Assembly (NCBI RefSeq): GCF_000001735.4
Contig: NC_003074.8
Location: 23,133,261-23,197,260 of the forward strand
Direction of reading: 5' to 3'
Origin: Arabidopsis thaliana
Taxonomy: Eukaryota; Streptophyta; Magnoliopsida; Brassicales; Brassicaceae
Length of the DNA stretch: 64,000 bases
Every line of letters starts with the position of its first letter. The stretch's first letter is position 1. Shown here piece by piece: positions 25,331 to 35,729 of this stretch. The translations under genes were made by a program, and so were the position numbers. A model generated the notes under the pieces. That model was not told the DNA's origin and made no database searches. It saw nothing but the letters and a program-made list of their open reading frames with translations.

Positions 25331-25612
25331 CTTAAATTTTTGTTCTTTTTTCAAATCTATTTTAAAATGTTTGAAAAATGAAAACAATGTATATTTAATA
25401 TTTTATGATTTGCAATAATTATTAAGTTTTAGTAAATAAAATAATTTTAAAAGAATAGTTTTTTTCAGAGAACCCCATTAGAGAGAATCTGTCATTGGAA
25501 TATGAAAAACTAAAAAAAAAATAAGCAAAAGTTCTCTTGTAATTTTTGTTGAAATTTAATCAAAAAAAATTGAGAAAACCTCTCCATGAGCTCTCTCCAT
25601 TGGAGATGCTCT

Positions 25613-26584
25613 AAAAGCTTAATAGGAGCCTTGCCAGTTGCCACAACTTATACGACTAATTCAGACTCTCTCGTTTCTTTTAAAAGGATGATATTGTTCC
25701 TAAGCGTAGAGTAGACGTTTTAGTAAATAGTAATTGAGGAAGAAACAAAAACACATAACGAGGGTCGCTATCTTTCGCTTAGAAGTACGATTTGGTCCAT
25801 TGTCATTGTCACTTTTGTAATGCCTCACGTGATGCCATGCACTTTTGTCTCTCTTATTTATTTCCCCTTTTTTTACCGGGTGACTAAATGATACTTCAAT
25901 ACTTATTTACATAGAATAAAATCTTATTAAGTTCATGGGACCGATGGACCATTTCTACGAATTAACCGCAAACTATCGGACGCATTTCATATGCCGACAT
26001 GGTACTATAGTAGAAGAAAGAAAAACAATTGTAATACAAAATTATGTACATCATATACAGAACTATAAAACGCAGAAAAAATAAATAATACAAAATTGTT
26101 TACATCATGTAAATGCAGAAAATGTAAAGCTCTCTAGTACAAACAAATTATTGATGATAATGTTAAATTCCTATTGGTTAACTCATGAGTTAGATTAATA
26201 GAAAGTTAGAAACGGTAACTGTATATATACCCAAAATAATGAAATATATCAATAGAAGCAGTAATACGATTAGCGGCTAACAAAAAAAAGAATGGTATTA
26301 ATATATATATATTTTTTTTGTCGGCAATGGTATTAAAATGGAATTTATTGTACTATCATTTTAAAGGGCCCAAAAATGGCCTATAAACCAACCAGACAAT
26401 TGCACACATTTGTCGGTAAGAGAGCACAATAAATCGTTTTAACAATGGGTACGAAGAAGCCTCTAGGCCCAATAAAACAGACCTAGTAAGATAAACAGGC
26501 CATCAATACGGCGTCGTTTGATAATATTCAATCGGCGTTAGACCAACTTCTTCTCCTCTCTTTCTTCCCGGCGGAGCGACTACG
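25613..26584. other. Spacer upstream of the RRM-like gene
   Basis: AT-rich spacer. It contains an imperfect 54-base-period duplication at 26033-26128 and the short promoter of the gene starting at 26585. No coding region is seen. Confidence 0.5.
26033..26128. repeat. Imperfect direct duplication, period 54
   Basis: Copy 1 (26033-26082) and copy 2 (26087-26128) share AATACAAAATT, TACATCAT and GCAGAAAA blocks in the same order with a few mismatches and indels. Confidence 0.7.
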
Positions 26585-28346
26585 ATGTTTGCGGCGGTGA
26601 GTGTACGAGCTTCTCTCAAAACTTTGTTCCATGGAAGACACAGCTCATCTTACAGCCGATATTGTACGTTATTCGTTAATTTCTTGTATCAATCCTTGCT
26701 CTTTCGAGAGATTTTCAGATATTTGAATATCTGGAAAATGACACTTTTCGCAATGGCTAATTCGGAGTTTCTCAGGTGAAATTGCAGCGATTTCGAAGCG
26801 TATTTCACAAGATAGGTGAGGTTTGATTTCGTATTTCTCACTTTCGTCAGTGTTTTTGGTTGCTTGACATGGTTTCGTTAGGGTTTTAGATATCTTAAGC
26901 TTAGAAACAATTGCATTTGAGTTTCTTCTTGTTGGTAGATTCAGTGATGGAAATCGGATTCTGAATAGCTTGAAATTATCTGGAAATGGAGTAGGAATCA
27001 AACTGTTCAACTGCGGATTTCATAGTTCTCCACAGTGTTGTACATCAGAATCTGATGTAGGTACGCTTGTTAACCAGAACTTTGGTGATTGAGAATATAA
27101 CAAATTTGTGCTCTTGATAATGGTTTTGCCTTTGATTCTTTATCTGCAGGAGTGAAAACTCATGCACCTGCGTTATTTAGTCATCTTGAGGATGATTATT
27201 TCTCAGAGTTGGGTCCTGTAGAAAAAGAAGTGGATGAGAATGTGATTGTGAAGATGTTAACTGAGAAGCCAGTGATATCTCTGGTACGATTTTTAATCGT
27301 CATTGAGATCTTCTTCTGTGTTCACTGTATCTATCCTTAGGATAGTCAGCGACGTGCTTCACGCAGCTCTGGTTTTATCCAAAAAAGATTATATTTTCTT
27401 AGTTGAGCTGAGTTTGTTTGTTTTGCCAGAAAACTAAAGGCAATAAGAAAAAGAAAACGAAGAAGCAGGAGCTAGCTTCTGATTCTATTTCCAAACCAAA
27501 GTTGTTGACTGAAAAGCCAGAAGTTTCTTGGGTATGTACGTTTACAATATTTGATTTTAAGTAGCAATGTTTGATTCGAAAAGATTTCGAATGCTCATAA
27601 TTGTCCTTAATCCATTTTCTTACCAGAAAGTAAATGGCAAGAAGAAGACGGAAGCAAATGCATCTTCACCAGCAAAAGATGCTACAGATTCAAAGGTTTC
27701 ATTCTCCAAGCCAACTAAGTCATCGTCTCAAGTTCAAGATCAGAAATCCAAATCTCAAAAGAAAATCAGTCCCAGTTCTGAGCCGGAAAACGAAACTATC
27801 TCCAAGGGTTCTGCGACCTCCAATACACTCTCTTCAGTACTCGTTATAAGGATTGGTAATCTAAACTCGAAAACAGCTGATTCATTGATACACTCGATGT
27901 GCTTTTCGATTGGCCCTCTCGAAGGGCTTACTAGGGTTAATGAGGACACTGTTGACGTTTTATTTAGATTGAAAGACCTGAAGGAAGCAGATTCTATACT
28001 GGAAGAGTAAGTATAACTGAAGAAAAACCAGTCTTATATGGTTTTTGATTCAAAAATCCCTAAAGCTTTTCTTAGTTCTTTGTTGAATCACATTGTTACT
28101 TGTTAACTCTCTTTTTTTCTTTCCAGGCTAAACGATGCAACCGTAGATAACTCTCAATGGACGGCTGAGATTGTACTGGAAGCCGAAGAAGCTTCCAAAA
28201 ATCAAATGGGTATGAGGATCACCAGTTGTCTCGAAGATTTGGATAAGCAACTGTTAATGCAACGCATTCTTGGAAAAGACTTGGAAGTTCTGCTCCATTC
28301 AGTTATGCATCTGGAAAATCACCCAATGGCTCGAGGAAGAGACTAA
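26585..28346 (+). CDS. Lysine-rich protein of unknown function with an RRM-like domain, possibly organelle-targeted
   Basis: Seven exons, 26585-26663, 26776-26815, 26939-27060, 27150-27283, 27430-27531, 27627-28006 and 28127-28346, join in phase to 358 residues. The N-terminus (MFAAVSVRASLKTLFHGRHSSS) lacks acidic residues and is Arg/Ser-rich, like a mitochondrial presequence. Residues about 125-225 are Lys/Ser-rich. Residues about 230-303 have a beta-alpha-beta-beta-alpha-beta layout with VIRIGNL in the RNP2 position and DTVDVLFRLKD in the RNP1 position, which suggests a divergent RRM. The ends of exons 4 and 5 (TEKPVISL, TEKPEVSW) and the starts of exons 5 and 6 are alike, so part of the gene was tandemly duplicated. 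The position suggests At3g62620; I do not recognise a function. Exon 1 choice is the least certain part. Confidence 0.75.
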
Positions 28347-30676
28347 TGTCTTTTAGGTAGTTTTTGAGTCTTGCAGTCCCTTTGATAATCAATTGAATTG
28401 GGGGTTGATTTAATCAAATTTTAAAGTAAGGAAGTATAACGAAATTATTACCAATTACAGGCGGTAGTATAAAGTTTTTCAGTCCGTTTTTGATGGCGGT
28501 AGTCTTTGAAAGAGACTGTTTGGGCCTCATTTTTTCAAGCCCGCTAAAGTAGTGCATTAATGTTAAGCCCGTTAATATTTACACTTTTCGAATGAGTGAT
28601 GTTTCTGTTTTGTGTTTGAAAGTAGTAGCTTCTGTTTAGTCTTTTCATTTTCTAATTTCGATTAGTGTTTAAAAATTTTAATATCCCCCAAACATAAAAT
28701 AAATAGTACTATTTATAATTTATATATATTTTGTTTTATTAAGTCCACTTGCAATATATATATCCAGATGTCTGATAGTGATAAAACTGATAATGATTTG
28801 AACTTGAGAATGTATTAAGCGTTTGGTCACTTCACGGCCATCATCCCAGATGTTTTATAAGTTTTCTATATTTGTAAGTATCACAAATGTATAATTTTTT
28901 TTCCCCAATCTTTCTACACCTAAATTATGGTATCAGTCGTTATAAAAGAAATTAAATAAGTATATATATGTATGATATTTTTATTATAGAAAAATAGAAA
29001 CAAAAGCTTACATTGGTTATTGGAATTAGAAAGTTCCCCACTCATAAACAGTGAGACAGATAGATCAGCACAGCTAAGCGATGAAGTGTACAGTTACACA
29101 GACGAGATTGATTGAAGTGACTCTTCCCTCGTCACTTATTTTGCATGCAACTTGTGTTTCTTTTATTTCCCTATAAATTTTTCTAGTATTAATCCAAAAA
29201 TTAAGATAAAAACAAATCTAGGTAAATATTAATGAGACTTAGTTTCTTGTTTAAGTTTCTGTCTTAGAGCTAGTAATGATGTTAGACCGGTCCTATGAAT
29301 GATTATAGTGTTTCCACTTTCCAATACGGTCTTGTATCATACAAAAATAGTTTTGTAGAACTCATTATTTTATTCTGACATGAGTTAAAGAAACAAATAA
29401 GAACAAGTCTCCTTAAAATGTATTAAGGTCCCATGACATGACTGACTTTAATGTAATCTGTCTCAAATTATTACTCTTATTGAGAATCATTTGGAGAAGA
29501 AAGAAAGAAAAGTGAGATTTTCTCTTTTCAGAGTAGTGGGTCATGTTAAGGTATGGACCTCCTCCTCTGTTTTTACTACTAGTCCCTTACGACAACTCAC
29601 GTGGCCTTTTTTCTTTTGTTTTCTAAAATTTCACAAATGTAATCAGAGAGACTACTTAAATAAAAATTTGGGCCCAAACGGAGACAAGTTCATGTGGGTT
29701 GAATCGTATATTTCAGATAGATAAGACAGCTAAATGTTTTCTCTGATGTGCGGTGGATCTTTAAAGTCGCTATACGTGCACGTCATTTCTTTATTCTTGT
29801 TTTATTTTCAACGACACTTTTTTTTGTCGCAGCTGTGGCAGCCAGAAAACGACACCGTTCTTATTCCCGTCACTCGTAATTATTAGTTAGAATTTCACCA
29901 CATTTCAAGATAATGTAGTAATGCGAATCATAACTTTGAACTAGGGACATCCAACCATATGAATTGATTTTGATAATGACAAGTAAATTTGGTATATATA
30001 AGAGCAACTAAAAGTATGATATGTTGTGTTAATCAAGAATAGATATTTTAACTAAAGGAAACAAAAACCATACATAACTCATGGTGGGGTTCTTCTTCTC
30101 AACAACGAGTTGATGTAATATGGTTATGAAGTGTGAAGAAAAATCCCAAATAATAGATAGAGATATTTAACAATAAAGCATATATGATAATAATACTAAC
30201 AAAAAGACAATTAGATAAGACTTAAAAGATGCAGTTTCAATCACCAAATGTTAATAAGACAAACCACAAATGGGTCATGTAGATGACGAAGATGCTCTCT
30301 CTTAACTCTTTGACACACATTACTCCAAAACACAACAACTCACTCATGGCCCCAATTTTTATTTTAATCTCTTTCCTGCAGATCTCACAGAGTAGTACTA
30401 CTTACAAAAAATAATTGCACTCTCTCTCAACAAACTAAAACCCCACCCACCATTATTGTTTTCATTACCTTGTCCACAAGTACACTAAAACAAAACTCAC
30501 AAAGCTGTTACTACAACATTACTGTAAATTTTAGATTCTGAATACATTCCCAAGAACTAGAAGAGAATCATAGTAATCAAATCTAAGAAATGATGGAATA
30601 CAATGACATATACTATAGTCTATATATAACTTAAGGATTCATAATCTATACATAAAACATTTGCTTAATCTATGAT
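28347..30676. other. Intergenic region (2.3 kb)
   Basis: AT-rich spacer holding the 3' flanks of two convergent genes. No feature was recognised beyond T- and A-runs. Confidence 0.5.
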
Positions 30677-31819
30677 TTAACCAGATGAAACTGGGTTTAA
30701 GCTACGGGCTAAACCGTTCAAGGCACTGTAACCTTTGGAACTAAACCCTAAACAACCAAAGAGTCCATGCCTGTAAGGCAAATATGTTCTCTTCTTCATT
30801 TCCTCTGCTTGAGCTCTGTTCGTTGTGTAATGTAGCTCGTGAGCAGACGGCTGCAATCCTCTCCGTTTTGCTATCCCGTTGGTTGGTTTTCCGTTAACCG
30901 GAGCTTTCTTCGCCGGCGGTTGTTTCTGCTTCTGCTTCTTTGATTCCACGGCAGCGTCAACTGTTTCTTGAATCGGTTTCTCTTCAAGTTGAGATGATTT
31001 GAGTTTCTTGTCTTTGAAATTGGAAGGAGAGAAGGAAATGTTGGACCAGAACTTCTCTTTCCCGTTGCCTCTTCCTTCGCTTTTGCTTCTGTGAAGCAGA
31101 TCTTTAAGAAAGATCCATTTCTTAGAGTTTCTACCGTAAGACGATGATCGTGAAGAAGAAGCAGAACAAGACGGTGTCGTTTCAGCTGAAGGCACGTTTT
31201 CGTCTTCTTGAAGCTTTCTTATACACTCTTTAACTTCTCTCTCTCCGGCGACTTCTTCTTCTTCTCCTTCTTCTTGGTTCCATTGATACGCTGCGTTTCG
31301 GAGCGGAGAGAGGGATCTGGCCTTCCGGTGAACAGATCTGCTTCTTAGTTTCAGATCTCTCCCACGCTTCATCTCACCGTTTGGTTTGGTCTCATCATCG
31401 TCGTCTTCTTCCTCGTTCTCCAGATCTAGAAGCGGAGATAAGATCTGAGGTCTCTGAAGATGCGAAGAGAGCTTCATTGGCTTGATCTGGCCATTAGAGA
31501 AAAGCTCTTCAGCTGAAGTCATGGAAACACCGCCTAAAGGACCACTGCTTGAAGACAACCTCGACGAGAAGTCAAACTCAAAGTCGCCGCATGAAGACGT
31601 GTCAAGCTTTTTAGGATTCTCCGATGAAGAAGAAGCAGAGCAAAGGAAGAAATGCATCGGACTCGACGGTGCACTGAAGAAATAACCAGGCGGAGGACCA
31701 CGGCCGGGACTAGACGGAGCGCTAACGAACGGAGTAGAGCAAGCAGAGCCAGAACCGAAGTCGTCACTGAAACGCGGAGTATCAGGATCGCCATGGGAAA
31801 AACTCTCAACAAGATCCAT
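30677..31819 (-). CDS. DUF1645 family protein
   Basis: Single exon of 380 residues; the first in-frame ATG is at 31817-31819, and reading further upstream would need a TTG start. The protein has two SAPSSP motifs near residues 30-55 (FVSAPSSPG, FSAPSSPMHFF), an EELFSNGQIKPMKL block, acidic and basic low-complexity stretches, and an LHRSKSEG..KEKFW block near residues 240-260, all typical of plant DUF1645 proteins. It has no signal peptide or membrane span. Family members are implicated in stress responses in other plants, but their biochemical role is unknown. I recall the locus as At3g62630. Confidence 0.88.
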   Translation of the reverse strand: MDLVESFSHGDPDTPRFSDDFGSGSACSTPFVSAPSSPGRGPPPGYFFSAPSSPMHFFLCSASSSSENPKKLDTSSCGDFEFDFSSRLSSSSGPLGGVSMTSAEELFSNGQIKPMKLSSHLQRPQILSPLLDLENEEEDDDDETKPNGEMKRGRDLKLRSRSVHRKARSLSPLRNAAYQWNQEEGEEEEVAGEREVKECIRKLQEDENVPSAETTPSCSASSSRSSSYGRNSKKWIFLKDLLHRSKSEGRGNGKEKFWSNISFSPSNFKDKKLKSSQLEEKPIQETVDAAVESKKQKQKQPPAKKAPVNGKPTNGIAKRRGLQPSAHELHYTTNRAQAEEMKKRTYLPYRHGLFGCLGFSSKGYSALNGLARSLNPVSSG

Positions 31820-33250
31820 AGTAGAGAGTGATAGAGATTGTGGCTTCTTTCTCAAGAAAATGTTTTATTTTTCTTCTGCAGAGAGCGCGAAGAGCGAGGA
31901 GAGAAAGAAGCAGAGATATGCAGTGTTGTATGTATGAAGCTGCTTTTTTATTCTCCCTATTTATTGACCCTTTTTCTTTATTTATTCTGTAGTAAAAAAT
32001 ATTCTTATGCTATTTTCCTGTAGAGAAAAGTATACGTGATCTTTTTTTTTTAATAATCCTGACATGTTTTGTATGCATGAATTATAAAGTTGAAAATCTA
32101 GTGGTCTTAATTAATATACGTAATTCATTTGATAATTTAGGTACGTAATGCTATGGTTGTTGCTTAGGATTCTGCAGGCTGATCCAATAGAATATAAAAA
32201 AGAAGAAGAATCTCTACGGATGTTTTTGGATTTTCCAATGTCGTTTTTACGAGTTTGCCCTTAACAATCTTTCTAATCTTTCTTTAATTTTCTCATAATT
32301 AACCATTGATAATTCTAATTGGCTTGGTTGATATATTAAGACACAACATTTATTTTGTTACCCAATGACTCGATGAGTAAAAAGACCAATGCTCTAGAGT
32401 CTAGTGACATTCAATAACCAGAATCAATTCAAGTCGGCTTATAACTTTTTCTCCTGACATATAAGCTATAACTTACTTTTCAATTTTAATTTCAAATACA
32501 AAGATCTGATCTCAATAAATAAAACGAGCCCAAAACCATGTTCGTATTTGCGTCTTTATTATCGGATCAGTAAACGATTTCAAATTTTCGAAATGTAAAT
32601 TTTTTTTATCTGGACTTCAATTTGTTGTTTACATTTTTTTTTTACATGCCTACAAAAAGTCCTCATACGTCATTTTTTTTTTTTTTTTTGGTGTAATGTA
32701 TGTTGATAGCAATTTATTTATTGGAAATAAACGAGGGCGTGCAGAATCTGGAGAAAATTACAAATGATTAACGACAATAACAATTTAAAAATCATTCAAT
32801 CACACCAGCGGGGCAATATTGGGAAATCAGTTAAGGTTATTTTAGGTAAAGCGAATAAAGAGAAGACGTGGCTTCACGTGCTCAGCTACGATCGTGCGTC
32901 GAAGGTGCTTTGGTGTCCTCTTTGTTTAGTTAAACAAAAAGATCACAGTTCCCGATACTGTTTAATACTCTCTCTATTCGTACTTACTAAATGGGCCAGA
33001 GTTAGGTGTTATTTGGGCTTCATTAAGATGTAAAAAAGCAATAAATTGGGCCACAAACATGGACCGCGTTTGACCTGAATCGCGTTGTACACTAAATTTA
33101 TTTTCTCTCATACAACGACATCTTGCTTTCAAAATCAAATCAAAACACTCCCTATAACAAATCTCTTTTACGTCAACAAAAAAATAATATGTCGCCGGAG
33201 ATTATCGCCGGTGACAACCCAAGACACGAAAAATCAAATAAAAAGTTAAA
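31820..33250. other. Spacer between the DUF1645 and DUF3511 genes
   Basis: Left part is the DUF1645 promoter and leader. The rest is AT-rich with T-runs (for example 32672-32689). No coding region was recognised. Confidence 0.5.
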
Positions 33251-33583
33251 TCATCCGTGTATAATATGAGAATACCTGTCTTTGATCCAATGAAACCCTT
33301 TCTTGACCGTGGATTTGACTTTTCCTTCCAAAGCGTAAGTCTTGTACGTAGCGATTCTTTTTTTTCTCTTCGTTTCCGCATCGATTAATCTCCAAGGAGT
33401 AGCAGTTGTACGTGTCTTCGATGTAGACCCTGGTGGAGGCGGAATAGACGGTTGAAACTTTGGTGAGTCGGGTCGAGTTGAGTAGACTTGGGTTGTTCCA
33501 CCAACGCCGTAACCTTTACCATTAACTATATCCATCCATTGATCAACGGCGAGTGTTCTTGGATGCGACCCGAACCCGTCCAT
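33251..33583 (-). CDS. DUF3511 family small basic protein
   Basis: Single-exon frame of 110 residues, ATG at 33581-33583 and TGA at 33251. The C-terminal ~45 residues (ETKRKKRIATYKTYALEGK... KGFHWIKDRYSHIIHG) are the conserved DUF3511 block: a basic helix followed by an aromatic-rich segment. The N-terminal part is Gly/Ser/Pro-rich with a PSIPPPPGS stretch. DUF3511 proteins are plant-specific and uncharacterised. Coding status is supported by the domain. Position suggests At3g62640. Confidence 0.85.
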   Translation of the reverse strand: MDGFGSHPRTLAVDQWMDIVNGKGYGVGGTTQVYSTRPDSPKFQPSIPPPPGSTSKTRTTATPWRLIDAETKRKKRIATYKTYALEGKVKSTVKKGFHWIKDRYSHIIHG

Positions 33584-35175
33584 TTTCCGGAGCTTCGTCC
33601 GAATAGGAAAGAAGCACCGGTAAAAGGAACGAAATCAAATGATTCTTGATTTGGGAATGTGAGACTAATAAGGAAAGAGGTGAGAGGTCATGCGATCAAT
33701 GAGGCGTTTTTTCGTTTTTTTGAATGAAGGTTAATTTAAGTAAATAAAAAATAGATTAGTAAGGAATTATTTTCTGTAATGATGACAACCAAAGTTCCAT
33801 CATCCATGTTGTTAATATTTTCGAAATTTTACTGTATTTTTAGATATATATTAAGATTTCATAGTTTATGCTTTTTGTATTTAAGAGTGTAAATTTAAGG
33901 GACATAAAAAAGATTGTTTGTACATGCCTGGAGATGAGAGATGCAATTGGGTTATGTATCCTTAGAATATTCGGCCCAACTTTTAGATAGTGTATTAGTC
34001 TCATAGTAAGAACAACATCTGGTTGATTTATGATTCCAAAACAAAACGAAACTTCTGTCTGGTTTAGGCCCATCTAGTTTCTGAGCACACCACATCACAT
34101 TGGTTTGTGACATATGCATGTGACAATTTTGATTAATTAGTTGCAGAAATGCGTTTGATGTAAACAAAAGACAGTATTGCACGCATTTCCCGCGAGCGGT
34201 GTGTAGGGAATATATCGATTTGATCGAATCACAGCTCGATGATCTCATTAATGTCCCCTCTACGTTTTCTTAAGTCAAATGTTTCCCACCATAACTAATA
34301 ATGTACTTATGTACACATGAAACCGTATGTAGCCTCACCTAAAACATGCTACAATTTATTTGATTTAGACATTAGAATATATAGTAATTTCAAAATATTA
34401 ATACTCGGAAGATCTTATGCAGCACAGAAGAATACAATGCATAATTGTTGTTACATATACATGCGTGTGTCTCTCACCCTCTATCTTATAGATTTGCGAT
34501 GAAGAGAGATCCAACGGTTAGGATTTACTGGAGGCTTTGTCACATGGGCCATGGCCCATAGGGAGTCTCGTCACACATCGCCATTATTGCTACAGCGATC
34601 GATTCGCGCTAAACGCCAGTACTTAAAATAATCAAAGTATTCGTTAGACACTAAATACCAAAATGCTGAAATTAATGACCATTACGCTCATGACATGAAT
34701 CACATATAGTCAATCAAAGAAGGAAATCAACGCTAGTTAACATAAATATAAATCAATGATAACGCTTCTTCATCATTATTCAGACCATTCGTTTCAGATA
34801 AGAATATTCGACTGACACACCGTTACCTGCTTACTTGTAGTGCGGAAAAGAAATTTCATATGCATATGCATAGGTAAAAATATTAACTTTCATTTTCTTT
34901 GACAAAAAAAAGATTTAACTTTCATTTTCTGTAAAAATAAAAGTGAATCGGATGTCCAGAGAGGGACATCGATCATTCATTGTTGGATTTATTACTTAAC
35001 TATAATCGTTGTAATTGAAAAGAAAGCTTTAAAAAAGAAAAGAAAAAAATGTGTATCAATATCATACCGAAAATTATTACGTATAATCGCATATATATAG
35101 ATGCGTGTAACTAATCACGTGTATGCAGCTGCATAGACAGTGGATTTAACCATTTAGGTCTTCTTTAGTCATTAT

Positions 35176-35182
35176 TATAAAT
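35176..35182 (+). promoter_or_regulatory. TATA box of the 35.3-kb gene
   Basis: TATAAAT lies 95 bases before the ATG at 35271 and just upstream of the (TC)n run, an arrangement typical of Arabidopsis core promoters. Confidence 0.55.
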
Positions 35183-35189
35183 CCCAACC

Positions 35190-35202
<13 letters not shown>

Positions 35203-35227
<25 letters not shown>
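35203..35227 (+). repeat. (TC)n microsatellite
   Basis: Uninterrupted TC dinucleotides in the probable 5' leader of the gene that starts at 35271. Confidence 0.95.
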
Positions 35228-35231
<4 letters not shown>

Positions 35232-35270
35232 AATTCCTCGTTCGTCTCTTAAACTTAGCTATAGGGAGTG

Positions 35271-35729
35271 ATGGAGATAACGCCGAAGAGGTACTGGAGG
35301 AGGTGGAGAGGATACGAGAAGCTTGATGGGTCATCGGAGACGACTTCGGGTCGAAGGAAAGGCAAAAGGGTCAAAATGGATCCGACTCGCAAGAAACGTT
35401 TTTGGAGGATCAAGATTGTGCCGAAACTGAGGATCCTTAAAACGGCGTCGCCGAAGAAGTTCTTGGTGTGGCTACGTGATTCATATGTTAAGATGATGAT
35501 GCGGTTGGCTAACTCACGGGTTGTTGGATCTTCTGGATACGGTGGATCCGGATTCGGGTCAGGTCAGATGAAGGAGTACGATGAGAAAATGCTTGTGGAG
35601 ATTTACAAGTCGATACTGATGGTGCAGGCGCAGGGGAATCTCGTGCACCGCGACACACCTAATAATAATCTTAAGCTTCCTTCAGAACCAGCGGTTGTCT
35701 CTGTCGTATCTTCTGTTGTTACTTGTTAG
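35271..35729 (+). CDS. Uncharacterised small basic protein
   Basis: Single exon of 152 residues from the ATG at 35271. The first 60 residues are very basic with repeated Arg/Trp (KRYWRRWRGYEKL, KKRFWRIKI). The middle (residues about 60-85) has a hydrophobic/basic amphipathic stretch (KKFLVWLRDSYVKMMMRLANS). It is followed by a Gly-rich linker and an EYDEKMLVEIYKSI helix. There is no signal peptide or recognisable domain. Codon use and the TATA box with (TC)n leader support it as a real gene, and position suggests At3g62650. I do not recognise a function. Confidence 0.75.
   Translation: MEITPKRYWRRWRGYEKLDGSSETTSGRRKGKRVKMDPTRKKRFWRIKIVPKLRILKTASPKKFLVWLRDSYVKMMMRLANSRVVGSSGYGGSGFGSGQMKEYDEKMLVEIYKSILMVQAQGNLVHRDTPNNNLKLPSEPAVVSVVSSVVTC

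Larger units (their letters stand above)
23687..25612. mobile_element. Non-autonomous TIR element (Pack-MULE-like) carrying captured gene fragments
   Basis: The left end reads AGACCATCTCCAACGAGAG and the complement of the right end reads AGAGCATCTCCAATGGAGAG, so the ends form an imperfect terminal inverted repeat of about 15-20 bases. The flanks AAAAGCTATA (23677-23686) and AAAAGCTTAA (25613-25622) match at 8 of 10 positions, consistent with a decayed 9-10-bp target-site duplication of the Mutator type. No transposase is present in the 1.9 kb between the ends. Instead there are coding-like blocks with splice sites, the first clearly from an ABC1-type kinase gene (24061-24573). Mutator-like elements that carry host gene pieces are called Pack-MULEs. 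The family assignment is inferred and could be another TIR superfamily. Confidence 0.6.
33584..35270. other. Divergent spacer between the DUF3511 gene and the 35.3-kb gene
   Basis: AT-rich. A TATAAAT box for the rightward gene is at 35176-35182 and a (TC)n leader at 35203-35227. No other feature is supported. Confidence 0.5.

Noticed and set aside
31820-31855. N-terminal extension of the DUF1645 protein (12 extra residues)
   Set aside because: It would require a TTG start; the ATG at 31817-31819 gives the expected family N-terminus.
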